Made by a program: the position numbers and the translations under genes
The notes under the pieces: generated by a model
The model's input: the letters and a program-made list of their open reading frames with translations, nothing else
The model's database searches: none
Told to the model about the DNA's origin: nothing
Source of the DNA: Marinoscillum furvescens DSM 4134
GTDB lineage: Bacteria > Bacteroidota > Bacteroidia > Cytophagales > Cyclobacteriaceae
DNA: 64,000 nt
NCBI RefSeq assembly: GCF_003386095.1
Contig: NZ_QREG01000017.1
Location: forward strand, 79,734 to 143,733
Direction of reading: 5' to 3'
In this document: piece by piece, positions 56,877 to 64,000 of the stretch
How the letters are laid out: every line of letters starts with the position of its first letter
Position numbering within the stretch: the first letter of the stretch is position 1

Positions 56877-58139
56877 TTATGTTTTCGTAAGTTGAATTGG
56901 TTTTTCTGGATTGATGGCAAGCCAAAGTGGAATGGTCAAAAGGTTGAGGCTGGCAGTGAGGTAAAAAAACGGAATATCTGAGCCCGTAAGCTCAAGCATG
57001 TAAGGAAATGCCAGTGCTGTAAAAAAGGACCCCAGATTACCCGCCATGTTCATGGTGCCACTGACTGTGCCACTATGAGCTTGGCCTACGTCCACGCATG
57101 CTGACCAGGAAGGGCTTAGCGTCATGTCCGCACCAAAAACAGCCATGGAGATGAATATCACTGCTGCTGTAACATCACTCATGTAAATGCTGGCAATTAC
57201 TCCTACAGCTGCGAGTGTAAATCCAATTATGGCAGGTAGCTTTCGCGAAAGAGACCATTTGCCTCGCTTAAATACGAAATCTACAAGCCAGCCTGAGGTC
57301 CAGTTACCTAGAGCTCCAAACATCAGTGGAGCTGAAGAATAGAAGCCTGCTTCTAACGCATCGAGCTGGTATTTAGCTTTTAGGTGTGGAAACAGCCAGG
57401 TAAGACAAAAGAAAAACGTGAAATTGCTGCTGAAGTATTGTCCCATCAACAGCCACATGGTCTTATTGCCAAAAAGTGACTTCATTGAGGCTGACCCTGT
57501 GTCGCCTGTTTCTTTTGCCTGAATGTTACTTTGAATGTGGCGAAGCTCTTGGTCCGTAATAGAGGGGTGATCTTCAGGAGCGTCTCGGAACCACCAATAC
57601 CAGATCAATGCCCAAATAATGCCAATAACGCCCAGGATGACAAAACTCATACGCCAGCTGGTCAACTCAATTAGCCAGGCTACCAATGGTAGTGCGATCG
57701 CTGCTCCGATTCTTCCGCCGCTGAAGTTGATGCCGTTAACCAGCCCTCGTTCACGAAGAGGAATCCATGTATATATAGCCCTCGCCATCCCGGGAAAAGC
57801 ACCTGCTTCTCCCACCCCAAATAGGAATCTTACCACCAGAAGGGTGATGAAATGACTCACAGCACCTGTGATCGCCGTGAAGAAAGACCACAACGAGACA
57901 ACCGCAGTTAAGATTTTCCTAGGGCCATATTTGTCGGCTAAGTAACCGGAAGGTGTTTGGAATAGGGCATAGCCTAAAGCAAAGATGCTTAGTACCCAGC
58001 CCATTTGTTTGTCTGATAAATTGAGGTCACTGGCTACAGGGTCTTTGGCTACAGAGATCAATATCCGATCAAAAAGTACGATCATGGCTAATATGAAGGT
58101 GCCGAAGACCATTTTGTGTCTGGTTGGGATCACTGCCAT
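56877..58139 (-). CDS. ACS-family MFS transporter (sugar-acid type)
   Basis: 420-residue inner-membrane carrier with twelve helices, of the anion:cation symporter (ACS) branch of the MFS, whose bacterial members take up glucarate, galactonate, hexuronates and other organic anions. The helix 2-3 motif is GYLADKYGPRKILTAV. GVGEAGAFPGMARAIYTWIPLRERGLVNGI is the strongly typical ACS helix 4-5 region, followed by INFSGGRIGAAIALP. The second half begins near residue 215 after an acidic loop. Stop and start are 1 bp from the GntR gene and 3 bp from the cupin gene. No SusCD pair is nearby, so the substrate is likely a mono- or disaccharide acid. Confidence 0.85.
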   Translation of the reverse strand: MAVIPTRHKMVFGTFILAMIVLFDRILISVAKDPVASDLNLSDKQMGWVLSIFALGYALFQTPSGYLADKYGPRKILTAVVSLWSFFTAITGAVSHFITLLVVRFLFGVGEAGAFPGMARAIYTWIPLRERGLVNGINFSGGRIGAAIALPLVAWLIELTSWRMSFVILGVIGIIWALIWYWWFRDAPEDHPSITDQELRHIQSNIQAKETGDTGSASMKSLFGNKTMWLLMGQYFSSNFTFFFCLTWLFPHLKAKYQLDALEAGFYSSAPLMFGALGNWTSGWLVDFVFKRGKWSLSRKLPAIIGFTLAAVGVIASIYMSDVTAAVIFISMAVFGADMTLSPSWSACVDVGQAHSGTVSGTMNMAGNLGSFFTALAFPYMLELTGSDIPFFYLTASLNLLTIPLWLAINPEKPIQLTKT

Positions 58140-58140
58140 G

Positions 58141-58779
58141 TTAGTCTTTTTTTACTTTAATTAATCTTCTACTTGCATCCAGGTGTTCTTCCAGGTGAAG
58201 GGCAGCTTTTGCCGGATCACGTTGCTGTATGGCATTTATGATCTCAAAATGTTCACTGAGTGTATCAGCAGGGGGTCTTACAAGTCCAATCATGTCTATT
58301 GCGAGTAGTAGGTTTCCTTTGTGAAAAAGGTTGGACAAAAACTGGTTGCCGCATTTGTCGATGATGGTATTGTGGAATTTGCTGTCTGCTTTTTGATAGG
58401 TAGGCTCGTCTACAGGGTTGCTGTCTTTAAATGGTTCAAATAGCTGAGCTAGTCTTTTTATCTGAGTGTCTGTAGCCCTATCGGTAAATAATTTAACAGC
58501 CGTAGTTTCAAGTGCAATTCGACAATCATAGATTTCAATTACTTCTTGATCTGTGAATTTCTTCACTACCACACCTCTACGGGGAATGGATTCGATGAGG
58601 TTTTCCCCTTCGAGCATTTGTAATGCAGATCTCAATGGGGTTCTACTTATTCCCAGTTGTTCGGCCAGTTTGTCCTGCACCACCTTTTGACCAGGAGAAA
58701 GCTCTCCATTGATGATCATGTCTTTTACACGTTTGTAGGCTTGTCTGCCCAGTTCGTCAGCACTCAGTTTCATAAGCAT
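58141..58779 (-). CDS. GntR/FCD family transcriptional regulator
   Basis: 212-residue repressor with a winged helix-turn-helix (about 10-75: AYKRVKDMIINGELSPGQKV, LAEQLGISRTPLRSALQMLEGENLI, PRRGVVVKKF) and an FCD ligand-binding domain (about 85-205). Its metal-type ligands include YQKADSKFHNTII and HFEIINAIQQRDPAKAALHLEEH. First gene of a five-gene leftward operon (MFS, cupin, TIM barrel, GlcG/HbpS). A 13-bp palindrome lies 4 bp before its ATG and a second lies 110 bp away before the divergent serine hydrolase, so it probably represses both directions and is relieved by a pathway intermediate. Confidence 0.9.
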   Translation of the reverse strand: MLMKLSADELGRQAYKRVKDMIINGELSPGQKVVQDKLAEQLGISRTPLRSALQMLEGENLIESIPRRGVVVKKFTDQEVIEIYDCRIALETTAVKLFTDRATDTQIKRLAQLFEPFKDSNPVDEPTYQKADSKFHNTIIDKCGNQFLSNLFHKGNLLLAIDMIGLVRPPADTLSEHFEIINAIQQRDPAKAALHLEEHLDASRRLIKVKKD

Positions 58780-58783
58780 AAAT

Positions 58784-58796
58784 GTATACCGTATAC
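58784..58796. promoter_or_regulatory. Probable GntR operator, copy 1
   Basis: GTATACCGTATAC, two GTATAC hexamers around a central C, is a perfect odd palindrome and fits the GT-N-AC logic of FadR/FCD operators. It lies 4 bp upstream of the GntR start codon. TAATTTTG on the minus strand (58834-58827) is a possible -7 box, so the operator would lie about 25-37 nt downstream of the transcription start. Confidence 0.75.
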
Positions 58797-58893
58797 GAAA
58801 GTAGATAAGAATTACAAAAGAAAAAACAAAATTAAGAATAGTTCATATTCTTTGTTAATGTGAATTAAATAAACAATATTGGTGGCTTAAACC

Positions 58894-58906
58894 GAATACC
58901 GTATAC
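58894..58906. promoter_or_regulatory. Probable GntR operator, copy 2
   Basis: GAATACCGTATAC differs from copy 1 by one base, and the shared block extends to ATACCGTATACGAAA. It ends 5 bp before the ATG of the serine hydrolase. Candidate promoter elements TTTG (58851-58854) and TATTGGTG (58877-58884) place the operator at about the transcription start. Confidence 0.7.
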
Positions 58907-58911
58907 GAAAA

Positions 58912-60009
58912 ATGAAACAAATTTATTGGATTTTTTCTGCTATTTTGATGCTGAGTTTAGTGCAAGGTTGTAGCTCTAACAACCAACATGAGACATGGTT
59001 GTATCCAGGGGAAACCTGGGAACAGGCTACACCACAGGAGGAGGGAGTAAGTAGTCAATTACTTCAGCAAGCCCTGGATACACTGAAGCGTTACAGCCAC
59101 AGAGACGGACTAGAGGAGGTGCTCGTCATTCGTAATGGACGAGTGATCTATGCGGGTGACAGTGTGACTAAATCGCATAATATATACTCATGTAGTAAGT
59201 CATTTACCAGCATGGCTTTGGGGTTGTTGATAGCGGAAGGAAAATGCGGCTTAGATGACAAGGCGGCGAAGTTTGAGCCCATTTTACAGGAAAATTATTC
59301 AGATGCTACGCTTCGTCATTTTACTACCATGACCTCTGGGTATAGTGCCAAGGGTGGTTCCAGATGGCCAGACTGGGAAAGTGATGACTGGTCATGGACT
59401 CCATATCAAGCAGATGAACCTCATTTTGCACCAGGTACTGGATACTTATATTGGGATGAGAACATGATGATGCTTGGGCGGGTGCTCACACAAATAGCAC
59501 AAGAGGATTTACATGCTTATCTCTCTGAAAGGATCATGAACAAGATTCAGCTAGGCACCTGGAAGTGGGGCCCTGAGCAGAGTCTGGATAAAATACCTAT
59601 AAGAAATGGGTGCACCAACATAGAAATGAATGCTACTCAACTGGCAAGAATAGGATATCTATACCTGCGTCAAGGAAAGTGGAAAGAAGAGCAATTGGTA
59701 CCAAGAGAGTGGGTACGTGCAGCCATGGTCAATCAGGTGCCTATGGAAGTAGATTTAAAGACTGATAACCGCACACTGGATGGACGTGGACGATACGGGT
59801 ATAATTGGTGGGTAAAAGGCATTGCAGGTGATATGCCCGATACTCCAGATGGGACAGCCTTTATGAGTGGGTTTAACCACAATGTCTGTTTTGTGATTCC
59901 TGAGTGGAATATGGTGGTCGTACGTATGGGGCTGGATGGCAACCCGGAGGAAGGTAAGCGATTTGTTTACAACAGGTTTTTTAGGGAATTGGCAAAAGCA
60001 GTAAAATGA
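58912..60009 (+). CDS. Beta-lactamase-fold serine hydrolase, lipoprotein
   Basis: 365-residue lipoprotein (LVQGC lipobox, Cys20) of the class C beta-lactamase / penicillin-binding-protein-like family. The nucleophile motif SxxK is SCSK at 93-96 in IYSCSKSFTSMALGLLI. The YxN position reads YLYWDENMMMLGRVL, so Asn is replaced by Asp or lies elsewhere. The HxG-like region near the C-terminus reads FMSGFNHNV. Such proteins are usually esterases or amidases and not antibiotic resistance enzymes. It leads the rightward arm of the GntR-controlled locus, and the next gene overlaps its stop by four bases (ATGA). It may remove an acyl group from the carbohydrate substrate (inference). Confidence 0.85.
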   Translation: MKQIYWIFSAILMLSLVQGCSSNNQHETWLYPGETWEQATPQEEGVSSQLLQQALDTLKRYSHRDGLEEVLVIRNGRVIYAGDSVTKSHNIYSCSKSFTSMALGLLIAEGKCGLDDKAAKFEPILQENYSDATLRHFTTMTSGYSAKGGSRWPDWESDDWSWTPYQADEPHFAPGTGYLYWDENMMMLGRVLTQIAQEDLHAYLSERIMNKIQLGTWKWGPEQSLDKIPIRNGCTNIEMNATQLARIGYLYLRQGKWKEEQLVPREWVRAAMVNQVPMEVDLKTDNRTLDGRGRYGYNWWVKGIAGDMPDTPDGTAFMSGFNHNVCFVIPEWNMVVVRMGLDGNPEEGKRFVYNRFFRELAKAVK

Positions 60010-60509
60010 TCACTCTATTGTATCTATTAATAATTGGTCTCTTTGGAGAGACAGATCAAGTAAAAATTGTATTGGAGGCAGAACAAACTCAGCTGAATGC
60101 CGGGTGGGAGTTGGAAACAAGCTATGACGACTATACAGGATCCGGCTACATCACATGGAAATCTGATAGTATCAGCTTTCAGCCTCAGGAAGGAGTGTTG
60201 GCCTATACATTTAAGGTCGCTGAGTCTGGTTTTTATCAACTTAAACTTCGGAACCGGTACGAATGTGAGGACCTCACAGAATGTAATGATGTGTGGACTC
60301 GAATGGATGATGGCCAGTGGATAAAAGCTTACTCACATACCAACTATCGATGGAATCTTCAAACGGGGCATGACATCAACCATGAATTGAACGAAGCACC
60401 GGGATATCAACTATCCAACGGCAAGCATACCTTTTACCTCGCAGGCAGATCTCCGGGGTTCAGTATTGATCAGATTGTATTTGAAAAAATCAGTTTATCC
60501 AAAATGTAG
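60006..60509 (+). CDS. Secreted CBM-like beta-sandwich protein
   Basis: 167-residue protein with a short hydrophobic N-terminus (MITLLYLLIIGLFG) that may serve as a signal. The body looks like a CBM6/CBM35-type beta-sandwich: VLEAEQTQLNAGWELETSYDDYTGSGYITW is the typical opening, AYTFKVAESGFYQLKLRNRYE the central strand pair, and GKHTFYLAGRSPGFSIDQIVFEK the ending. It is coupled to the serine hydrolase by an ATGA overlap. It probably binds the carbohydrate on which the locus acts. The CBM family number cannot be given without a profile search. Confidence 0.7.
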   Translation: MITLLYLLIIGLFGETDQVKIVLEAEQTQLNAGWELETSYDDYTGSGYITWKSDSISFQPQEGVLAYTFKVAESGFYQLKLRNRYECEDLTECNDVWTRMDDGQWIKAYSHTNYRWNLQTGHDINHELNEAPGYQLSNGKHTFYLAGRSPGFSIDQIVFEKISLSKM

Positions 60510-60666
60510 CAAGCAGTAGACAGGAAGCGCGAGGCGCTTTCTAGAGTGGTAGGTGTCACTTTGTACATCGGTAAATCGCTAAGGATCATTTTCCCTATGG
60601 GTTACATTCCACATTCTACCTATTTTGCTTCAAACTTTTTTAACCTAAATCTCAAATCACATTCCT

Positions 60667-62217
60667 ATGAGAAATTTCCTGCTTCTGATTTTAGTGATCA
60701 CCGCTTGCACGCCCAAAGCATCAAACGAGGAATTGACCGATAGCGCTCGCCCCAATATACTTTTTATCATGGCTGATGACCATGCACAAAAGGCAATCAG
60801 TGCGTATGGTGGAGGGCTGATCGAAACACCAAATATTGATCGGCTGGCTCAGGAAGGGGCATTGTTTGAAAACAGCTTTGTGACCAATTCTATTTGTGCT
60901 CCGAGTAGGGCGGTAATGCTCACCGGAAAGTTTAGCCACATCAATGGAAAACGCGACAACCTGGATGTATTTGATGCGAGTCAGCCTATGTTCCCAAAGC
61001 TACTTCAGCGTGAAGGGTATGAAACCGCATTGATAGGTAAGTGGCATTTGAAATCTACTCCACAAGGTTTTGATGACTGGAAAATTCTGATAGACCAGGG
61101 CGATTATTATACTCCAGAGTTTGTGACCAACACGGATACCTTTCAGCAAGAAGGGTATGTCACGGATATCATCACGGATTATGTTTTGGATTTTTTGAAA
61201 GGCCGAAAAAAGCAAAAACCCTTTTGTCTTTTTTACCATCATAAAGCACCCCATAGAAACTGGATGCCGGATCTGGAAGACCTGAAAATGTTTGCCGAGG
61301 AAGACTTACCTGTTCCTCCAACCTTTTTTGACGACTATGAAGGACGTGAGGCAGCTGCCACTGCTGAGATGCGTATTGCAGATATGTTTTTGAGTATGGA
61401 TATGAAGCTGCACCCAGAAAATTACGAAGTGGAAAATGGCAAAGGAGGAAATGATCGATTTGATGCAGAGTCGGCATGGAAAGGGTCATATAATCGGATG
61501 ACTGATGCTCAAAAAGCAGCTTGGGATGCTCATTATGATACGATCAACGCAGCATTTGCCAATGCCAATCTTTCTGGCAAGGAACTGGCCCTGTGGAAGT
61601 ATCAGCGCTATATGAAAGACTACCTGAGATGTATCAAGTCAGTGGACGATAATGTTGGGAGAGTTTTGGACTATCTGGACGAATCTGGCTTGGCGGAAAA
61701 CACTCTGGTGGTTTATACTTCGGATCAGGGATTTTATCTAGGAGAACATGGCTGGTATGACAAGCGATTTATGTACGAGCAGTCATTCCGCACCCCACTA
61801 CTCATGCGCCTACCCGGTACGGTATCCCCTGGATTGAGGGTGCAGGAGCTAGTTCAGAATATCGATTATGCACCTACGTTTTTAGATTTTGCTAGAGTGG
61901 ATATACCGAATGATTATCAAGGACTGAGTCTAAAAAGCCTGCTCACTCAGCAGCCTGTCGATTGGCGTGAAGCCCTGTACTATCATTATTACGAATATCC
62001 AGATGGATGGCACAAGGTAAAGAGGCATTACGGTGTGCGTACCGATCGCTACAAGCTTATTCATTTCTACCATGACATTGACACCTGGGAGCTGTATGAC
62101 CTGCAAAAGGACCCGGATGAACTGAATAATTTATATGGTATTGACGCGTATGCAGAAGTGCAGCATCGCTTACATCAAAAACTGAAAGAACTAAGAACTC
62201 AATATGGGGATTCTTGA
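60667..62217 (+). CDS. Formylglycine sulfatase (S1 family), lipoprotein
   Basis: 516-residue type I sulfatase. Lipobox VITAC (Cys14). Metal aspartates lie in ILFIMADDHAQ (Asp37, Asp38). The modification motif CxPSR is CAPSRAVMLTGK with Cys77, to be converted to formylglycine. GKWHLKSTPQGFDDW and HHKAPHRNW are substrate and sulfate ligands, and YTSDQGFYLGEHGWYDKRFMYEQSFRTPL is the late metal motif with Gln in place of the more usual His. It is most like the glucosamine-6-sulfatase branch (S1_11-like). No maturase gene is in the window. It acts outside the cytoplasm on a sulfated sugar and is part of the rightward arm. Confidence 0.92.
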   Translation: MRNFLLLILVITACTPKASNEELTDSARPNILFIMADDHAQKAISAYGGGLIETPNIDRLAQEGALFENSFVTNSICAPSRAVMLTGKFSHINGKRDNLDVFDASQPMFPKLLQREGYETALIGKWHLKSTPQGFDDWKILIDQGDYYTPEFVTNTDTFQQEGYVTDIITDYVLDFLKGRKKQKPFCLFYHHKAPHRNWMPDLEDLKMFAEEDLPVPPTFFDDYEGREAAATAEMRIADMFLSMDMKLHPENYEVENGKGGNDRFDAESAWKGSYNRMTDAQKAAWDAHYDTINAAFANANLSGKELALWKYQRYMKDYLRCIKSVDDNVGRVLDYLDESGLAENTLVVYTSDQGFYLGEHGWYDKRFMYEQSFRTPLLMRLPGTVSPGLRVQELVQNIDYAPTFLDFARVDIPNDYQGLSLKSLLTQQPVDWREALYYHYYEYPDGWHKVKRHYGVRTDRYKLIHFYHDIDTWELYDLQKDPDELNNLYGIDAYAEVQHRLHQKLKELRTQYGDS

Positions 62218-62245
62218 AAATTAAAACCTTCAACCTTTAAAAACT

Positions 62246-63031
62246 ATGACTTCTATCCGACCTCTCTTATTCTTAACCATGCTTTGGGCGATAGCCTGTA
62301 AACCATCGCGCCAGCTTCCTGAGGATGGCTTGATCTTGCATTTGCCATTTGATGGCGGGTATGAAGACCTGTCATCCGTAGGTCATTTTGCGGAGCTGTT
62401 ACACGATCAGGATACCGTAGAGCGATTTGTGCCTGGCAAGTTTGGAAAGGCTATCCAGTTTTACAACGATGACAACTATGAAGGCGGTGAAATGGTGCGA
62501 ACCTCTACTTCTGAGGCAATAAGTCAAATGGTAAAGGGAGGTAAAGCCACACTGTCTTTATGGGCAAATCACACCACAGATAGATACGAGCAGGCGTATT
62601 TAGGTATCAGCGCCATACATGGAGGACCAAAGAAAACAGGTAGTCATTTTTACATAAAAGTATGGCATGATGGAGAGATACGAGCACTGAGCGCACATAG
62701 TAGAGAAGAGGTCTGGGGCATTGCCAGATCAGATACCGGGCAATATGTGCCAGGGGAGTGGTTTCATTTGGCTGTGACTGTGGATGGTGCTGATGTACAC
62801 CTATTTAAGAATGGAGAGAGGGTAGCTCCACCTTATATTGCCCCACCGTCCTGGATTGAGCAAATACATGCTAATTGTGAGTTGAATGACCTTCGATTGC
62901 CCGATGAGTGTCGAATTTATGTAGGAGGCCGAGCGGGAGAGTGGGGTGGTTTTGAGGGTAAAATAGATCAGGTCAGGGTGTACAATCGGGTCTTATCCGA
63001 CGCTGATATACTGGCATTGGCTGCTGAATAG
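62246..63031 (+). CDS. LamG-domain lipoprotein
   Basis: 261-residue lipoprotein (LWAIAC lipobox, Cys18) consisting of one concanavalin-A-like LamG domain. DGLILHLPFDGGYEDLSSVG opens it, FVPGKFGKAIQF and GKATLSLWANHT are the next conserved strands, PGEWFHLAVTVDGADVHLFKNGERV is the hallmark segment, and GKIDQVRVYNRVLSDADILAL closes it. LamG domains bind carbohydrate and often accompany sulfatases in Bacteroidota. It lies 28 bp after the sulfatase stop and is convergent with the SiaC gene with only 4 bp between the stops. No catalytic residues are apparent. Confidence 0.85.
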   Translation: MTSIRPLLFLTMLWAIACKPSRQLPEDGLILHLPFDGGYEDLSSVGHFAELLHDQDTVERFVPGKFGKAIQFYNDDNYEGGEMVRTSTSEAISQMVKGGKATLSLWANHTTDRYEQAYLGISAIHGGPKKTGSHFYIKVWHDGEIRALSAHSREEVWGIARSDTGQYVPGEWFHLAVTVDGADVHLFKNGERVAPPYIAPPSWIEQIHANCELNDLRLPDECRIYVGGRAGEWGGFEGKIDQVRVYNRVLSDADILALAAE

Positions 63032-63035
63032 TGAC

Positions 63036-63458
63036 TCAGCTCACAAACTCAAACTCCAGTTCGTAGATTTCCTGGTAGTCCATGCCTGTTTCCAACATGT
63101 CGGTGTTGCCAGCCTCTGATCCCCAGATGACTTTCACTTTTTTGCCACCCATTGCTAGTGATCTCAAGTATTTGAACAAGTCAAACAAAACCTTAGCCGT
63201 GCTGGTGTTGAGGTTGCTGAAGTACAGCTCAACAGTTACCTGAGGCATGTAGTCCGCAGCTTTTTTGAATTCTGAAAGAATGGGGTTGTAAAAATCATGC
63301 ATGTCCATCGCTACAGAAGCGCCTTTCACCTGCAGCTTAAACTCGCGGTTGCTAAATCTCACAAAAGGAGTTTTTTCCGTAGGCTCCATGCTGATGTTTA
63401 CTGGAGTGGCGATTAGTGCTTGATGCGGCGTGTTGAAGTTTTGGATTGCAATGTTCAT
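63036..63458 (-). CDS. SiaC family regulatory phosphoprotein (DUF1987), copy 1
   Basis: 140-residue protein from the ATG at 63458, where family similarity begins; a longer frame from 63548 adds a His/Pro-rich stretch. It matches the DUF1987/SiaC family: KTPFVRFSNREFKLQVKGASVAMDMHDFYNPIL, VTVELYFSNLNTSTAKVLFDLFKYL and VKVIWGSEAGNTDMLETGMDYQEIYELEFEFV. In Pseudomonas SiaC is phosphorylated by SiaB on a Thr in the equivalent STSS/STST segment and activates a diguanylate cyclase; here the segment reads NTSTAK. A near-identical copy lies 390 bp upstream. SiaB- and SiaA-like partners are not in the window. Confidence 0.85.
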   Translation of the reverse strand: MNIAIQNFNTPHQALIATPVNISMEPTEKTPFVRFSNREFKLQVKGASVAMDMHDFYNPILSEFKKAADYMPQVTVELYFSNLNTSTAKVLFDLFKYLRSLAMGGKKVKVIWGSEAGNTDMLETGMDYQEIYELEFEFVS

Positions 63459-63845
63459 GGCTCTGTATTTTATCGGTTCTTTAATGGTGGTGGGAAACCA
63501 ATGTGGGTGGGGATGGGAGCCGGTGATCGTTTTGTGGATTACCAACAATACAAAGATGGGGTAGCCATGGACCCTATATAAGGGTAAAATTCTTATTTGA
63601 AGAATTAGGTGGAATCCGAAATGGATATAGGTGATTTTACTAAGTGAGGAGTAAAAACACCTTATTTATGGGTTGGGAGGTGATTATTTAGTTCTTGAAT
63701 TATAAGAAGAGGTAATGATGATCTTATTCAATCCTCGGGTGGAGTCGTGATTTCCACATGTTGACAAGCCTTCGTAGAGGTGAAAGTTGGTTCTGTAATC
63801 AAGGGGTGTTTAGAGCGCTTATCGGTGTGGTAGCAGTGCCGCGTC
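63459..63845. other. 387-bp spacer between the two SiaC copies
   Basis: No gene supported. This holds the promoter region of SiaC copy 1. No clear TAnnTTTG box was found on the minus strand, and no hairpin terminator for copy 2 is apparent. Confidence 0.4.
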
Positions 63846-64000
63846 TTAGCTCACAAACTCAAAATCAAGTTCGTAGATCTCCTGGTAGTCCATGCCGGTT
63901 TCCAACATGTCGGTGTTGCCAGCCTCTGATCCCCAGATGACTTTCACTTTTTTGCCATTCATTGCTAGTGATCTCAAGTATTTGAACAAGTCAAACAATA
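63846..64000 (-). CDS. SiaC family protein (DUF1987), copy 2, cut by window edge
   Basis: The C-terminal 51 codons of a second SiaC gene. The stop TAA is at 63848-63846 and the frame runs off the right edge. By direct comparison the 155 bases differ from 63036-63190 at about eight positions, and the encoded ends are almost the same (YELDFEFVS against YELEFEFVS; AMNGKKV against AMGGKKV). It is thus a recent tandem duplicate in the same orientation. Confidence 0.85.
   Translation of the reverse strand, partial: LFDLFKYLRSLAMNGKKVKVIWGSEAGNTDMLETGMDYQEIYELDFEFVS

Noticed and set aside
58912..60009. Beta-lactamase resistance gene
   Set aside because: SxxK fold is shared with many esterases; the YxN motif is altered, it is a lipoprotein in a sugar locus, and nothing indicates antibiotic hydrolysis.
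58784..63031. Classical polysaccharide utilisation locus
   Set aside because: No SusC/SusD pair, no glycoside hydrolase or lyase; uptake appears to be by an MFS carrier.

Overview
The window reads as chromosomal DNA of a free-living, probably marine, Bacteroidota bacterium of the Cytophagales type. Evidence: PorT-like and carboxypeptidase-regulatory-domain outer-membrane barrels, DUF1573 and MORN-variant proteins, lipoproteins, TAnnTTTG-type -7 boxes in place of sigma70 boxes, few strong Shine-Dalgarno sites, and long hairpin terminators shared by convergent genes. No tRNA, rRNA, transposase, phage gene or CRISPR array was seen. The genus cannot be fixed from this sequence alone.

Layout. 1-9.3 kb: 5' part of trpS, a DUF1573 exported protein, an M1 peptidase, a probable 47-residue membrane peptide, gyrB, then an operon of tryptophan 2,3-dioxygenase, a MORN-repeat/barrel protein and a CoA-binding protein. 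9.4-15 kb: glutaryl-CoA dehydrogenase, divergent from the dioxygenase, then two exported amidohydrolase-fold proteins of which at least one lacks metal ligands. 15-28.4 kb: SulP transporter, DUF3050, FkbM methyltransferase with a receiver protein, ROK kinase, CHASE-PAS histidine kinase, two outer-membrane barrels, an MFS carrier and a Bacteroidota family of unknown function.

28.6-46.9 kb is a cell-surface polysaccharide region with heavy signalling content: membrane GT2 glycosyltransferase, a 1905-residue soluble poly-HAMP hybrid kinase with a partner receiver-kinase, two paralogous beta-helix proteins, a receiver protein overlapping a sugar transferase that itself carries a degenerate receiver domain, a Wzc-like chain-length protein, a sulfotransferase and a Wzx-like flippase. 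A sulfated exopolysaccharide under two-component control is the simplest reading (inference).

46.9-54.8 kb: a SulP, small lipoprotein, gamma-glutamyltransferase operon, and a four-gene operon ending in aminocarboxymuconate-semialdehyde decarboxylase (ACMSD). With the dioxygenase and glutaryl-CoA dehydrogenase, ACMSD gives three enzymes of tryptophan breakdown through kynurenine to glutaryl-CoA, in two loci 43 kb apart.

54.8-63.0 kb is a compact catabolic locus. A GntR/FCD regulator, an ACS-type MFS carrier, a lyxose-isomerase-like cupin, a TIM-barrel isomerase/epimerase and a GlcG/HbpS protein run leftward. A serine hydrolase lipoprotein, a CBM-like protein, a formylglycine sulfatase lipoprotein and a LamG lipoprotein run rightward. 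Two near-identical 13-bp palindromes sit immediately before the two divergent lead genes and are the probable GntR operators. The substrate is unknown, probably a sulfated sugar or sugar acid. The right edge holds two tandem, about 95 percent identical SiaC (DUF1987) genes, the second cut by the window end.
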